Below, piece after piece: positions 5,448 through 11,142 of a stretch of 11,142 nucleotides of DNA. Positions within the stretch are counted from its first letter, which is position 1, and each line of letters opens with the position of its first letter. The notes below the pieces were generated by a model, which was not told the origin of the DNA, did not search any database, and was given only the letters and a program-made list of their open reading frames with translations. Source of the DNA: a bacterium (lineage in GTDB: Bacteria; Electryoneota; RPQS01). The stretch covers positions 1 through 11,142 of the forward strand of contig JAHIZR010000075.1 of the NCBI GenBank assembly GCA_018814465.1. Reading direction: 5' to 3'. The position numbers and the translations under genes were made by a program.

Positions 5448-6854
5448 ATGTTGGTTCGAGTGATAATAGTCTTTCTGTTATTTGCATCGTTTCTCCATGC
5501 GGAATACCCGCTCGGCAAAGTCGCGGAATTTCAATTGCCCGGCGCTCATCCGAGAATCAACTGGGTCGATTGCCAAAAATTCTTAAACTGGGATGTTCAG
5601 CATTGGATGAGCGACTCGACTTATGGCTGGATCAGGCGAGTGCCAGGCAGTACTTCTCTTTTCGAGTATTGTATTAATACAGATATCGGGGATGTTCAAA
5701 GTTTTGTCTCTGTATACAGTGCATACACTCCATTAATTGTTGGCAGCGCAACTGAGAATCCCGTCGTGGTGCTTGTGAACTACTATTGTAATTTCGACGA
5801 TTATGGTGCTTCCCCGTCTTTGGTTAACGTGACGAATGGTCACCGATTAACTACCTATGAGCCGCTGGAGGTTTACGCCGGACAAGACAGTTGGATTGCG
5901 GCACTTGGTAATATTAACTTTCAGGTTTGGCCTCCTCCGCCTTATTCCGATGCCTGCCTAATATCGGGTCTGACAGCCAATACTTGCTATGAAACGGCTT
6001 TTTACTCCGCAGAGTATCATTACGGAGTTGGATTCTTGATTCATCTAAGTCAGGTTTCCCAAGGGATTGCGGGATGTCCGTCGATATCACCATTCGGTGT
6101 CTATGATGCGCTTAGTTTTGCCACATCCGATTATTATTTGAGTCACTGGCGCGATGATACTGTGCCGGATCCAACAACTTCAGTATCCTCGATTGGAAGA
6201 CTCGGTATTTACGATATGCCTGCCGACTCACATTATCAGGAAATATACTGCCAATCGGATACGAGCAATTGCGGGGGAACGCGGCCAGTTGTTGCACAAA
6301 TCGATCGTGATGGAACACGCCGTGTCCTGCATGACGGGCAATGCTTTCTGATCAACGCGAACAACGAATACATCGCATCGTGGTACAATGATGACTTAAG
6401 ATACGGCTATCACCACCCTGCATATTATGTCTTTTCGGCAACGCTTGATACGTTCCAAAATGAAGTATTCGTCAAGAACAACGGGAACCGTCTCTTTTTG
6501 TATGACGCCGCGACCGGAACTTTTATCGATTCGACTTCACTTTTAGAGGGCACGCTTCAATACCTGATCAAGCTTCCTGGTAAGCAAACCGAGTATGTAA
6601 CTCTCGATGATGCAACGGATATCGTCCGCATCTATAAACCTACCATCGGACTGACACTGCATGTGCTCGCCGACAGCAATTCCCTGCAACTGAATTGGTA
6701 CCCGGTTGCAGGAGCCGCGAGCTACACCGTTTGGCTGCGCCATAATCCCCCGTTCGACAGTCCGTACTTTATCGGCACGACGGCAGAGACCAGTATGACG
6801 ATTCCCGTGCCGGAGGAAGATCATGGATTCTTTACGGTGGAAGTGAACTATTGA
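5448..6854 (+). CDS. Secreted protein with C-terminal Fn3-like domain, no sorting domain
   Basis: A 468-residue exported protein, paralog of the minus-strand product at 285-1814. A signal peptide (1-18, ending Leu-His-Ala) precedes the shared passenger region (about 20-395): NWDVQHWMSDSTYGW at 47-61, VAQIDRDGTRRVL in the middle, and a C-terminal stretch with LFLYDAATG and VRIYKP. Residues about 399-468 form a fibronectin-III-like domain (LQLNWYPVAGAASYTVWLR) that ends the protein. Unlike its paralog it has no YPNPFN-type domain, so it is not expected to be attached by the type IX route; it may stay in the periplasm, bind another surface protein or be released by another path. It has its own promoter and follows a strong terminator. 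The hemerythrin gene starts 68 bases downstream and may be read from the same transcript, as no terminator lies between them. Function unknown. Confidence 0.88.
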   Translation: MLVRVIIVFLLFASFLHAEYPLGKVAEFQLPGAHPRINWVDCQKFLNWDVQHWMSDSTYGWIRRVPGSTSLFEYCINTDIGDVQSFVSVYSAYTPLIVGSATENPVVVLVNYYCNFDDYGASPSLVNVTNGHRLTTYEPLEVYAGQDSWIAALGNINFQVWPPPPYSDACLISGLTANTCYETAFYSAEYHYGVGFLIHLSQVSQGIAGCPSISPFGVYDALSFATSDYYLSHWRDDTVPDPTTSVSSIGRLGIYDMPADSHYQEIYCQSDTSNCGGTRPVVAQIDRDGTRRVLHDGQCFLINANNEYIASWYNDDLRYGYHHPAYYVFSATLDTFQNEVFVKNNGNRLFLYDAATGTFIDSTSLLEGTLQYLIKLPGKQTEYVTLDDATDIVRIYKPTIGLTLHVLADSNSLQLNWYPVAGAASYTVWLRHNPPFDSPYFIGTTAETSMTIPVPEEDHGFFTVEVNY

Positions 6855-6922
6855 GTCATCAGCACAGTTTTTGCACCTTGAATAGCAGTATACTAAAGCT
6901 TAATCTATTGCGGTAAGTAGTT

Positions 6923-7321
6923 ATGTCACTGAAATGGCGCAAAGAGCTTAATACCGGACTCGACTGGCAGGACGCGCAGCACCAGCAAATCTTCTCTCAG
7001 CTCGACAAACTTCAGGAAGCCATGAAGCTGAATGCCGGTGCAAGTGTAATCAAAGAGACAGTCGATTTCTTAGTTGAATACGTCGAAAAGCATTTTCATG
7101 ATGAAGAAGAGTATATGCAGAAGCATAACTGCACAGCATATACCGAGCATAAAAGGCAGCACGACGATTTTATCGAAGAATTCTCTACCATAAAAGCCGT
7201 GTATGATAAACAGGGAACATCGACAGTTACCGTCATGCGGCTGCACGGCCTATTGAGCGACTGGCTGATTCAGCACATTATGCAGATCGACAGACATATG
7301 CCGGAGCATTGCTCTGCTTAA
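6923..7321 (+). CDS. Bacteriohemerythrin
   Basis: A 132-residue single-domain hemerythrin, normal length for the bacterial family, which binds O2 reversibly at a non-haem di-iron site in a four-helix bundle. All seven expected ligands are present in family order: His20 (D-A-Q-H), His57 and Glu61 (H-F-x-x-E-E), His76 and His80 (H-x-x-x-H), His118 and Asp123 (H-I-x-x-x-D). The start 'MSLKWRKELNTGLDWQDAQH' is the usual family N-terminus and fixes the ATG. There is no signal peptide or membrane helix, so it acts in the cytoplasm, probably in oxygen storage, delivery or sensing. It follows a secreted-protein gene on the same strand and converges on the motAB operon. Oxygen-dependent behaviour of motile cells is a known setting for hemerythrins, but a link to these stator genes is only positional. 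The ribosome binding site is weak (GGTAAG). Confidence 0.95.
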   Translation: MSLKWRKELNTGLDWQDAQHQQIFSQLDKLQEAMKLNAGASVIKETVDFLVEYVEKHFHDEEEYMQKHNCTAYTEHKRQHDDFIEEFSTIKAVYDKQGTSTVTVMRLHGLLSDWLIQHIMQIDRHMPEHCSA

Positions 7322-7355
7322 GCTGATTCAAACGGTACATTGATAGCGAAACAAC

Positions 7356-7385
7356 AAACCCTCGCGAAGATAAACGCGAGGGTTT
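7356..7385. terminator. Bidirectional terminator between convergent units
   Basis: AAACCCTCGCG (7356-7366) pairs perfectly with CGCGAGGGTTT (7375-7385) around an eight-base loop. It lies between the stop of the hemerythrin gene (7321) and the stop of the last minus-strand gene (7421), and would serve both. The T tract is interrupted on the plus strand (TTTCCTT) and on the minus strand (TTTGTTGTTT). Confidence 0.75.
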
Positions 7386-7420
7386 CCTTATGAGTGGTCA
7401 ACAGGATGAAAGGCTCGGTC

Positions 7421-7741
7421 TTAAGCCGGATTCGGCGGCATGGACATCGCTTCTTCTTTCCGGAGTTCCTGCTGGCGGCGATTGAAGTGGCGAATGAACA
7501 AGGGCAGCATGATGCCATACGGAATCCACCACAGCCAATTATACGGCTGCGGCGTAATCAATAACAGAACCAGCCATGCCGTCAACACGAAGAACATCAG
7601 CCAGCTCATACGCACTGCGAAGGCGCGTTCTCGCGGTCCTTTCGTCTGCCTGATCGTGTTCCATGATCCATAGATTCCTCCGGCCAGTCCGAGCAGCGGA
7701 CCGATCGCGAAGATGAGCCACCAATACCATGTCATTTCCAT
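7421..7741 (-). CDS. Small three-helix membrane protein of unknown function
   Basis: A 106-residue membrane protein with three predicted membrane segments: about 5-25 (Trp-rich then Gly-rich, IGPLLGLAGGIYG), 46-63 and 67-84. The loop after the first helix carries conserved-looking basic residues (S-W-N-T-I-R-Q-T-K-G-P-R-E-R), and the cytoplasmic-looking tail is charged (R-H-F-N-R-R-Q-Q-E-L-R-K-E-E). I do not recognise a named family; it resembles small conserved hypothetical membrane proteins. Its ATG overlaps the TAA of the upstream gene by one base (TAATG), so it is almost certainly translated by coupling and belongs to the motAB operon as its last gene. A partner role for the upstream HD-GYP-like protein or the stator is possible but unproven. 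Confidence 0.75.
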   Translation of the reverse strand: MEMTWYWWLIFAIGPLLGLAGGIYGSWNTIRQTKGPRERAFAVRMSWLMFFVLTAWLVLLLITPQPYNWLWWIPYGIMLPLFIRHFNRRQQELRKEEAMSMPPNPA

Positions 7742-8892
7742 TATGATTCCTCACTTTTCAGAATCTCAAGGGATTCAAGCGATGTATCAACCGCGCCCGA
7801 TTGCAGAAGCTCGAGGATATGCTCGGTGATGCGTGTCCCCTCCGGAATGAGTTTGAGACCGGTTCGGCTCCAGACATCCTCAGCCAGCACCATGCCTTCT
7901 ACGATATCCGCCAGCCTCACTTGCTGTGATTTCCGCGACTCACTATCCTCTTCCCCGCTGAGCGTGTGATAATTCTGCACCAGTCGCAGCAGCAACGGAT
8001 CATACAGCGATCCCTTGCCGTTTTCCAGCACACCCATCACTTCTTCAGCGGTCGCCGCGCCGGGCAATTCATCGGTAATCATTTCGTAGGCGCTGGCCAC
8101 GCGCAAGATGCGCGACGCCAACGGAATCTGCGCGTCGCGCAGTCCTTCCGGTCCGGAACCGTCAAAGTTCTCTAATAGACATTTGATGACATGCGCGGCA
8201 TCCAGCAGACTGGGCAGCTCCGCGATTACTTTCGCGCCCATTTCCGGGTAGCGGTCATAAATTCGTTGATCGGTGTCGCTGCGCAAATGACGCGGCATAA
8301 ACAAAAGCCGGTCCGGCAAACCAAGTTTCCCGATTTCACGCAAACATGCCGCATGAAGCAGTGTTTTTAACTCGTTATCGGTCATCCCGAGATGCGTGGC
8401 AATCCAGACACATGCTTTGATCACCCGGTCCGTGCGTTTGCGATAAGCGGGGATACGCTGCGCCATCAGATGCTCGATCATGCGGGCGACGCTGTCGGTA
8501 ACCGTGTCCATCAGGCGCATGACGAGCGGATGCGTGTCGGAATGCGCGTCCAAATGCCGGATCTCGGACTGCTGAATCACCAGCCGCAGAATCGTTCGCA
8601 GATTTTCGGCATTAATGTCCGCGGAGACGTCAGCATCGAAGCATTCCGCCGGTCCGGTTCCTAATCCGACCATCGGCAGATGCAGAGCCTGCACCGCGCG
8701 CAGCTCCAGAATCATTGTTTCGTCGAGCGGTTTGCTGACGACGATGATATTAGGAGGATTATCGAGCGCCGACAGGTCGGGCGTTCCCCATGAATGCACC
8801 GAAACTACTTCCACGGCTTGCGTCAGCACTTCCGGCGCTTCATGCTCGCTGTCATGCAGCAGAAACAAGACTCGGATAGGAGATTCCGTCAT
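7741..8892 (-). CDS. Degenerate receiver plus HD-GYP-like protein, probably inactive
   Basis: A 383-residue cytoplasmic protein. Residues about 5-108 look like a response-regulator receiver fold, but the strand that should carry the phospho-acceptor Asp reads N-I-I-V-V-S-K, so phosphorylation is unlikely. Residues about 120-310 follow the HD-GYP pattern with key residues changed: C-L-R185-E186-I-G-K-L-G-L-P-D replaces L-H-D-I-G-K-I-G-I-P-D; Y215-P-E-M-G replaces H-P-x-x-G; L239-L240-E-N-F-D-G-S-G-P-E-G-L replaces H-H-E-R-x-D-G-S-G-Y-P-x-G-L, with the Tyr of GYP missing. Active family members hydrolyse c-di-GMP using these His/Asp metal ligands; this protein should not. A C-terminal segment (about 325-380, GMVLAEDV, G-L-K-L-I-P-E-G-T) is of a kind found with HD domains of signalling proteins. 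Start and stop overlap motB and the next gene by one base each. A ligand-binding or scaffolding role at the motor is inferred. Confidence 0.85.
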   Translation of the reverse strand: MTESPIRVLFLLHDSEHEAPEVLTQAVEVVSVHSWGTPDLSALDNPPNIIVVSKPLDETMILELRAVQALHLPMVGLGTGPAECFDADVSADINAENLRTILRLVIQQSEIRHLDAHSDTHPLVMRLMDTVTDSVARMIEHLMAQRIPAYRKRTDRVIKACVWIATHLGMTDNELKTLLHAACLREIGKLGLPDRLLFMPRHLRSDTDQRIYDRYPEMGAKVIAELPSLLDAAHVIKCLLENFDGSGPEGLRDAQIPLASRILRVASAYEMITDELPGAATAEEVMGVLENGKGSLYDPLLLRLVQNYHTLSGEEDSESRKSQQVRLADIVEGMVLAEDVWSRTGLKLIPEGTRITEHILELLQSGAVDTSLESLEILKSEES

Positions 8893-9848
8893 CAGTGCTT
8901 CTCCCTCGTTGCCACGTCAATCGTACTCGGCACAGGTTCGGAAAACTCAAGCACAGGCTTAATCTCTTCAACAACCTGCCCTGATTCTGTTTCAGCCGGA
9001 GTTGCTTCCACATCATACCCCGGCTGTCTCGCCTCGTTTTCCGTCATCGTTCCCAGTGACATCTCGAGTCCCTGCGAACTCATCAGCAGCATACTGATGC
9101 GGCGGTTGCGCGGATCAGCCGGATCGTCCGCTATCGGATCGCGATCGGCGTAGCCGCGAATCATGAACACCTGCTCGCTCGGCAGACCGGAACCTTCCAA
9201 CACCTTGCGGGCTTCGTTAGCGCGCTGAGTGGAAAGCTCCCAGTTGGACATGCCGCTGGCGGAAGTATACGGCTTCGAATCCGTATGCCCCTCGATCACC
9301 ACCGGCGCGCGCGTTTTGGAAAATTCATGAGCCAGCACTTCAAGTGCGCTGATCAAGCGCGGAGTGAGCCGGGAACTGCCTAATTCAAAAATCGTGGATT
9401 TGTCATTCTCGGAAATCTCGATGCGAATGCCTTCTTTCGTCACCTCCACCGAAATCTGATCGCCCAGTTCCGTCAATGCGGGATTCTGCTCGATAATCTC
9501 TTTCAAGCGATTTGCTTCCCGTTCCAAATCAGCCTGTGTCGTCGCCAGCCGTTTAAAAATGGAAGGCACGGCCACCAGCTTCGGTCCCAGCACGTTGTCT
9601 TTTCCGCTATCCTGATAGTGTTCAGGTCCCTTTCCAAGCAGGGCGCGACCCAACGGATCGCGAAAATAGCCCCCGACACCGCGCTTCACATCTTCCGACT
9701 GATTAAGCACCCACAGCACGATAAACAGCGCCAGCATCGCCGTCATGAAATCGGCAAACGCCACCTTCCACGCGCCGCCATGATGGCCGCCGTGTCCGCC
9801 TTTCTTTACGATGCGGATGATGGGTGGTTGATTGCCAAGGTCTGCCAT
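8892..9848 (-). CDS. motB: Flagellar motor stator protein MotB
   Basis: A 318-residue stator subunit. MotB forms a complex with MotA in the inner membrane, carries the ion-binding Asp and clamps to peptidoglycan. The N-terminus has the family's G-G-H-G-G-H-H-G-G-A-W-K stretch (17-28), then the membrane helix with Asp33 in A-F-A-D-F-M-T-A-M, the residue equivalent to E. coli Asp32; this sequence is typical of proton-driven stators. A plug/linker region (about 51-145) includes a coiled-coil-like stretch around 104-120. The OmpA-like peptidoglycan-binding domain (about 150-258) has G-H-T-D at 187-190, S-N-W-E-L-S-x-x-R-A and N-R-R-I at 248-251. An acidic, Pro/Glu-rich tail (about 262-318) extends beyond the domain. 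MotA lies 20 bases upstream, and the stop overlaps the next start (TGATG). Confidence 0.96.
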   Translation of the reverse strand: MADLGNQPPIIRIVKKGGHGGHHGGAWKVAFADFMTAMLALFIVLWVLNQSEDVKRGVGGYFRDPLGRALLGKGPEHYQDSGKDNVLGPKLVAVPSIFKRLATTQADLEREANRLKEIIEQNPALTELGDQISVEVTKEGIRIEISENDKSTIFELGSSRLTPRLISALEVLAHEFSKTRAPVVIEGHTDSKPYTSASGMSNWELSTQRANEARKVLEGSGLPSEQVFMIRGYADRDPIADDPADPRNRRISMLLMSSQGLEMSLGTMTENEARQPGYDVEATPAETESGQVVEEIKPVLEFSEPVPSTIDVATREKH

Positions 9849-9868
9849 GAGATTCTACCGGAATTCGA

Positions 9869-10732
9869 TTACTTCTTTTTCGCCGCTTTCAACATCTGCT
9901 CGGTTTCATCGAAGCTCGGACGATCCGCCTGGAAGATGGAACGGCGCGCGAATTCAACCGCGACCGAAGGCGCCATTCCCTTTGCGAAGGCTGAAATGCC
10001 TGCCTTGATAACATGCAGCAGTTGTCCTTCATTGCGCACTCGAGCTTCCAAATTGGCTGCCATCGGATTGAAGAAACCATAAGCCAGCAGCACACCGAGA
10101 AAGGTTCCCACGAGCGCCGCCGCGACGTGATGACCGACCGCGGCCGGATCGCCGTCGATTGCCCCCATCGTGATAATAATTCCAAGTACCGCCGCGACAA
10201 TTCCTAATCCCGGCAATGAGTCGCCGATTTTCGCAACGATACCGGAAGGGATACTGGCTTCTTCATGGTGAGAGTCGATTTCAGCGTCCATCAGCATTTC
10301 GATTTCGTGAGCCGGAACTGACCCGGCCAGAAACAGCTTGATGGTATCGCAGATATAGGTGATGGCGTGGTGATTATTCAGGATTTTCGGATATTTCTCG
10401 AAGACTTTACTCTTCGCGGGTTCATTGACATGGGACTCCAGTGCGATAATTCCATCCTTGCGGGCGATTTGAAACAGCTCGTTGAGAGCCAGCAACACCT
10501 GGAGGTAGGTTTCCCTGTCCGGACCCATCTCGCCTTTGAAGATGCCGATGATCTCGCCGATCAGCGCTTTCAGCGTCGGCAGGGGCGTCGAGATCAGCAC
10601 GCCGCCCAGTGCCGCGCCGCCGATCACGATGAACTCCGCAGGCTGCAGCAGCGTACCCACATTGCCGCCGGCGATGAGAAATCCGCCGATGACGCAGATG
10701 GGGACGACAGCAAATCCGATTAGTGAAGTCAT
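9869..10732 (-). CDS. motA: Flagellar motor stator protein MotA
   Basis: A 287-residue inner-membrane stator subunit of normal length. MotA and MotB form the ion channel, and the cytoplasmic loop of MotA pushes on FliG of the rotor. Four membrane segments are seen: about 3-20, 33-49, 172-190 and 203-222, with a large cytoplasmic loop between the second and third. Functional residues match E. coli MotA: Arg91 and Glu99 in A-R-K-D-G-I-I-A-L-E (Arg90 and Glu98), Pro174 in D-S-L-P-G-L-G-I-V-A-A-V (Pro173) and Pro223 in F-F-N-P-M-A (Pro222). The subgroup is the proton-type MotA rather than the shorter PomA type. It is the first gene of a four-gene minus-strand operon. No other flagellar gene is in the window, so the flagellum must be encoded elsewhere if present. 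The Shine-Dalgarno sequence is weak (TATGGA). Confidence 0.96.
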   Translation of the reverse strand: MTSLIGFAVVPICVIGGFLIAGGNVGTLLQPAEFIVIGGAALGGVLISTPLPTLKALIGEIIGIFKGEMGPDRETYLQVLLALNELFQIARKDGIIALESHVNEPAKSKVFEKYPKILNNHHAITYICDTIKLFLAGSVPAHEIEMLMDAEIDSHHEEASIPSGIVAKIGDSLPGLGIVAAVLGIIITMGAIDGDPAAVGHHVAAALVGTFLGVLLAYGFFNPMAANLEARVRNEGQLLHVIKAGISAFAKGMAPSVAVEFARRSIFQADRPSFDETEQMLKAAKKK

Positions 10733-10990
10733 AATGTCAATTCCATACTCATACTTCGGTCGGTCAAATAGACCATTTCCTACGCTGCTCTATTATGCAA
10801 GCCATGTGCCTGAAATGTGGCGGTTTCGCAGCATAGACATATGTTTACGCAGTGCAGCCAAAGGGTTGCTTTTTGTAACAGGGTCACGTAGATTATAACT
10901 GTCTGCAAGTCCGACCTCCTACTGCCCTATATACAAAAACCTGTCCGGGATCACGCTCCCCCTGCTCACGGGCGGCGTCTTATCCGTATT

Positions 10991-11016
10991 CCCCTGCTTG
11001 CGGGGGGACATAGGGG
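10991..11016 (+). repeat. C/G-rich dispersed repeat, copy 2
   Basis: Same orientation as the copy at 249-274, with 25 of 26 bases identical. Just before it, CCCCCTGCTCACGGG (from about 10958) looks like a diverged partial copy of the same unit. Confidence 0.75.
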
Positions 11017-11036
11017 GGTCACCAACAATTACTAAG

Positions 11037-11056
11037 CGACACGCTCCCGTGTGTCG
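11037..11056. repeat. Short inverted repeat
   Basis: CGACAC (11037-11042) and GTGTCG (11051-11056) are perfect complements around eight bases. There is no T tract on either side, so it is not a typical terminator. Confidence 0.4.
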
Positions 11057-11099
11057 ATTAATCCACTTCCGACTCCCCGAATTTCTGCCGCTATAGTCG

Positions 11100-11111
11100 G
11101 GATTATAATCC
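11100..11111. repeat. 12-base perfect palindrome beside the right terminal repeat
   Basis: GGATTATAATCC is its own reverse complement and ends exactly where the right 31-base repeat begins (11112). The left repeat has no matching palindrome beside it. It may be a protein site or chance. Confidence 0.5.
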
Positions 11112-11142
11112 GCCGAGGCGCCCGTCCCCGGGTGCCCGGAAC
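11112..11142 (-). repeat. Right copy of 31-bp terminal inverted repeat
   Basis: The reverse complement equals bases 1-31 at 29 of 31 positions. The right copy carries a GGCGCC palindrome where the left copy has the two differences, so the right copy is the more symmetrical form and the left may be the diverged one. Confidence 0.85.

Larger units (their letters stand above)
10733..11142. other. Intergenic region upstream of motA, no gene
   Basis: No convincing coding region is present. The part next to motA must hold its promoter. A TATAAT hexamer is visible on the minus strand (10897-10892), but no -35 box stands at the right distance, and no clear flagellar sigma-28 pattern was found. The outer part carries the C/G-rich repeat, a small hairpin, a 12-base palindrome and the right terminal repeat, listed separately. 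Confidence 0.6.

Noticed and set aside
6860..6900. Promoter directly upstream of the hemerythrin gene (TATACT with a TTTTTG box)
   Set aside because: The -35 match is poor at every normal spacing, so co-transcription or an unrecognised promoter remains open.
8892..10732. Zorya-like phage defence (ZorA/ZorB) instead of a flagellar stator
   Set aside because: MotA has normal length with the Arg/Glu/Pro residues of flagellar MotA and no long cytoplasmic tail, MotB matches flagellar MotB throughout, and no ZorC, ZorD or ZorE-like gene is present.
10880..10925. motA promoter based on TATAAT at 10897-10892 (minus strand)
   Set aside because: No acceptable -35 box is found at 16-18 bases and no extended -10 TG. 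A sigma-28 match was also poor.
1..11142. Composite transposon or integrative element
   Set aside because: The ends are inverted repeats, but no transposase, integrase, resolvase or relaxase is encoded and the cargo is chromosomal in type. A repeat-induced contig break explains the ends.

Overview
The window looks like a complete contig from an uncultured bacterium of the FCB superphylum (candidate lineages such as KSB1, Zixibacteria, Electryoneota or Latescibacteria would fit; I cannot choose between them). Three secreted proteins end in a type IX secretion system type A sorting domain (Y/F-P-N-P-F-N start, 'NLLGQ' strand, 'SGVY/SGIY' turn, Lys-Leu-Leu-Leu-x-Lys type end). This is combined with a proton-type MotA/MotB pair, a bacteriohemerythrin and a DUF2203 protein. 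No tRNA, rRNA, CRISPR array, transposase or integrase was seen.

Layout. Bases 1-284 hold no gene: a terminal repeat, three terminator-like hairpins and a C/G-rich dispersed repeat. A secreted protein with a sorting domain lies on the minus strand (285-1814). It diverges from a small DUF2203 gene (2040-2420) that is closed by a good terminator. After about 470 bases without a gene, a consensus promoter (TTGACA, 17 bp, TATATT) drives two tandem secreted, cysteine-rich paralogs (2892-4232 and 4301-5302), closed by a strong terminator. A second promoter with the same hexamers and spacing drives 5448-6854, a secreted paralog of the 285-1814 protein that ends in a fibronectin-III-like domain and has no sorting domain. 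A complete bacteriohemerythrin gene follows (6923-7321). A bidirectional hairpin separates it from a convergent minus-strand operon: motA (9869-10732), motB (8892-9848), a degenerate receiver plus HD-GYP protein (7741-8892) and a three-helix membrane protein (7421-7741). The last three genes are joined by one-base stop/start overlaps. Bases 10733-11142 hold no gene but carry repeats and palindromes.

How the parts fit. The left two thirds are an envelope/secretion neighbourhood: two pairs of paralogous exported proteins, most of them built for T9SS export and surface attachment. The right third is a motility stator operon with two extra members whose tight coupling suggests a shared role with the stator. 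The HD-GYP member has lost essentially all metal ligands, so it should sense or scaffold rather than hydrolyse c-di-GMP. The window begins and ends with inverted copies of a 31-base repeat (29 of 31 identical), most simply explained by an assembly that stopped at a dispersed repeat.
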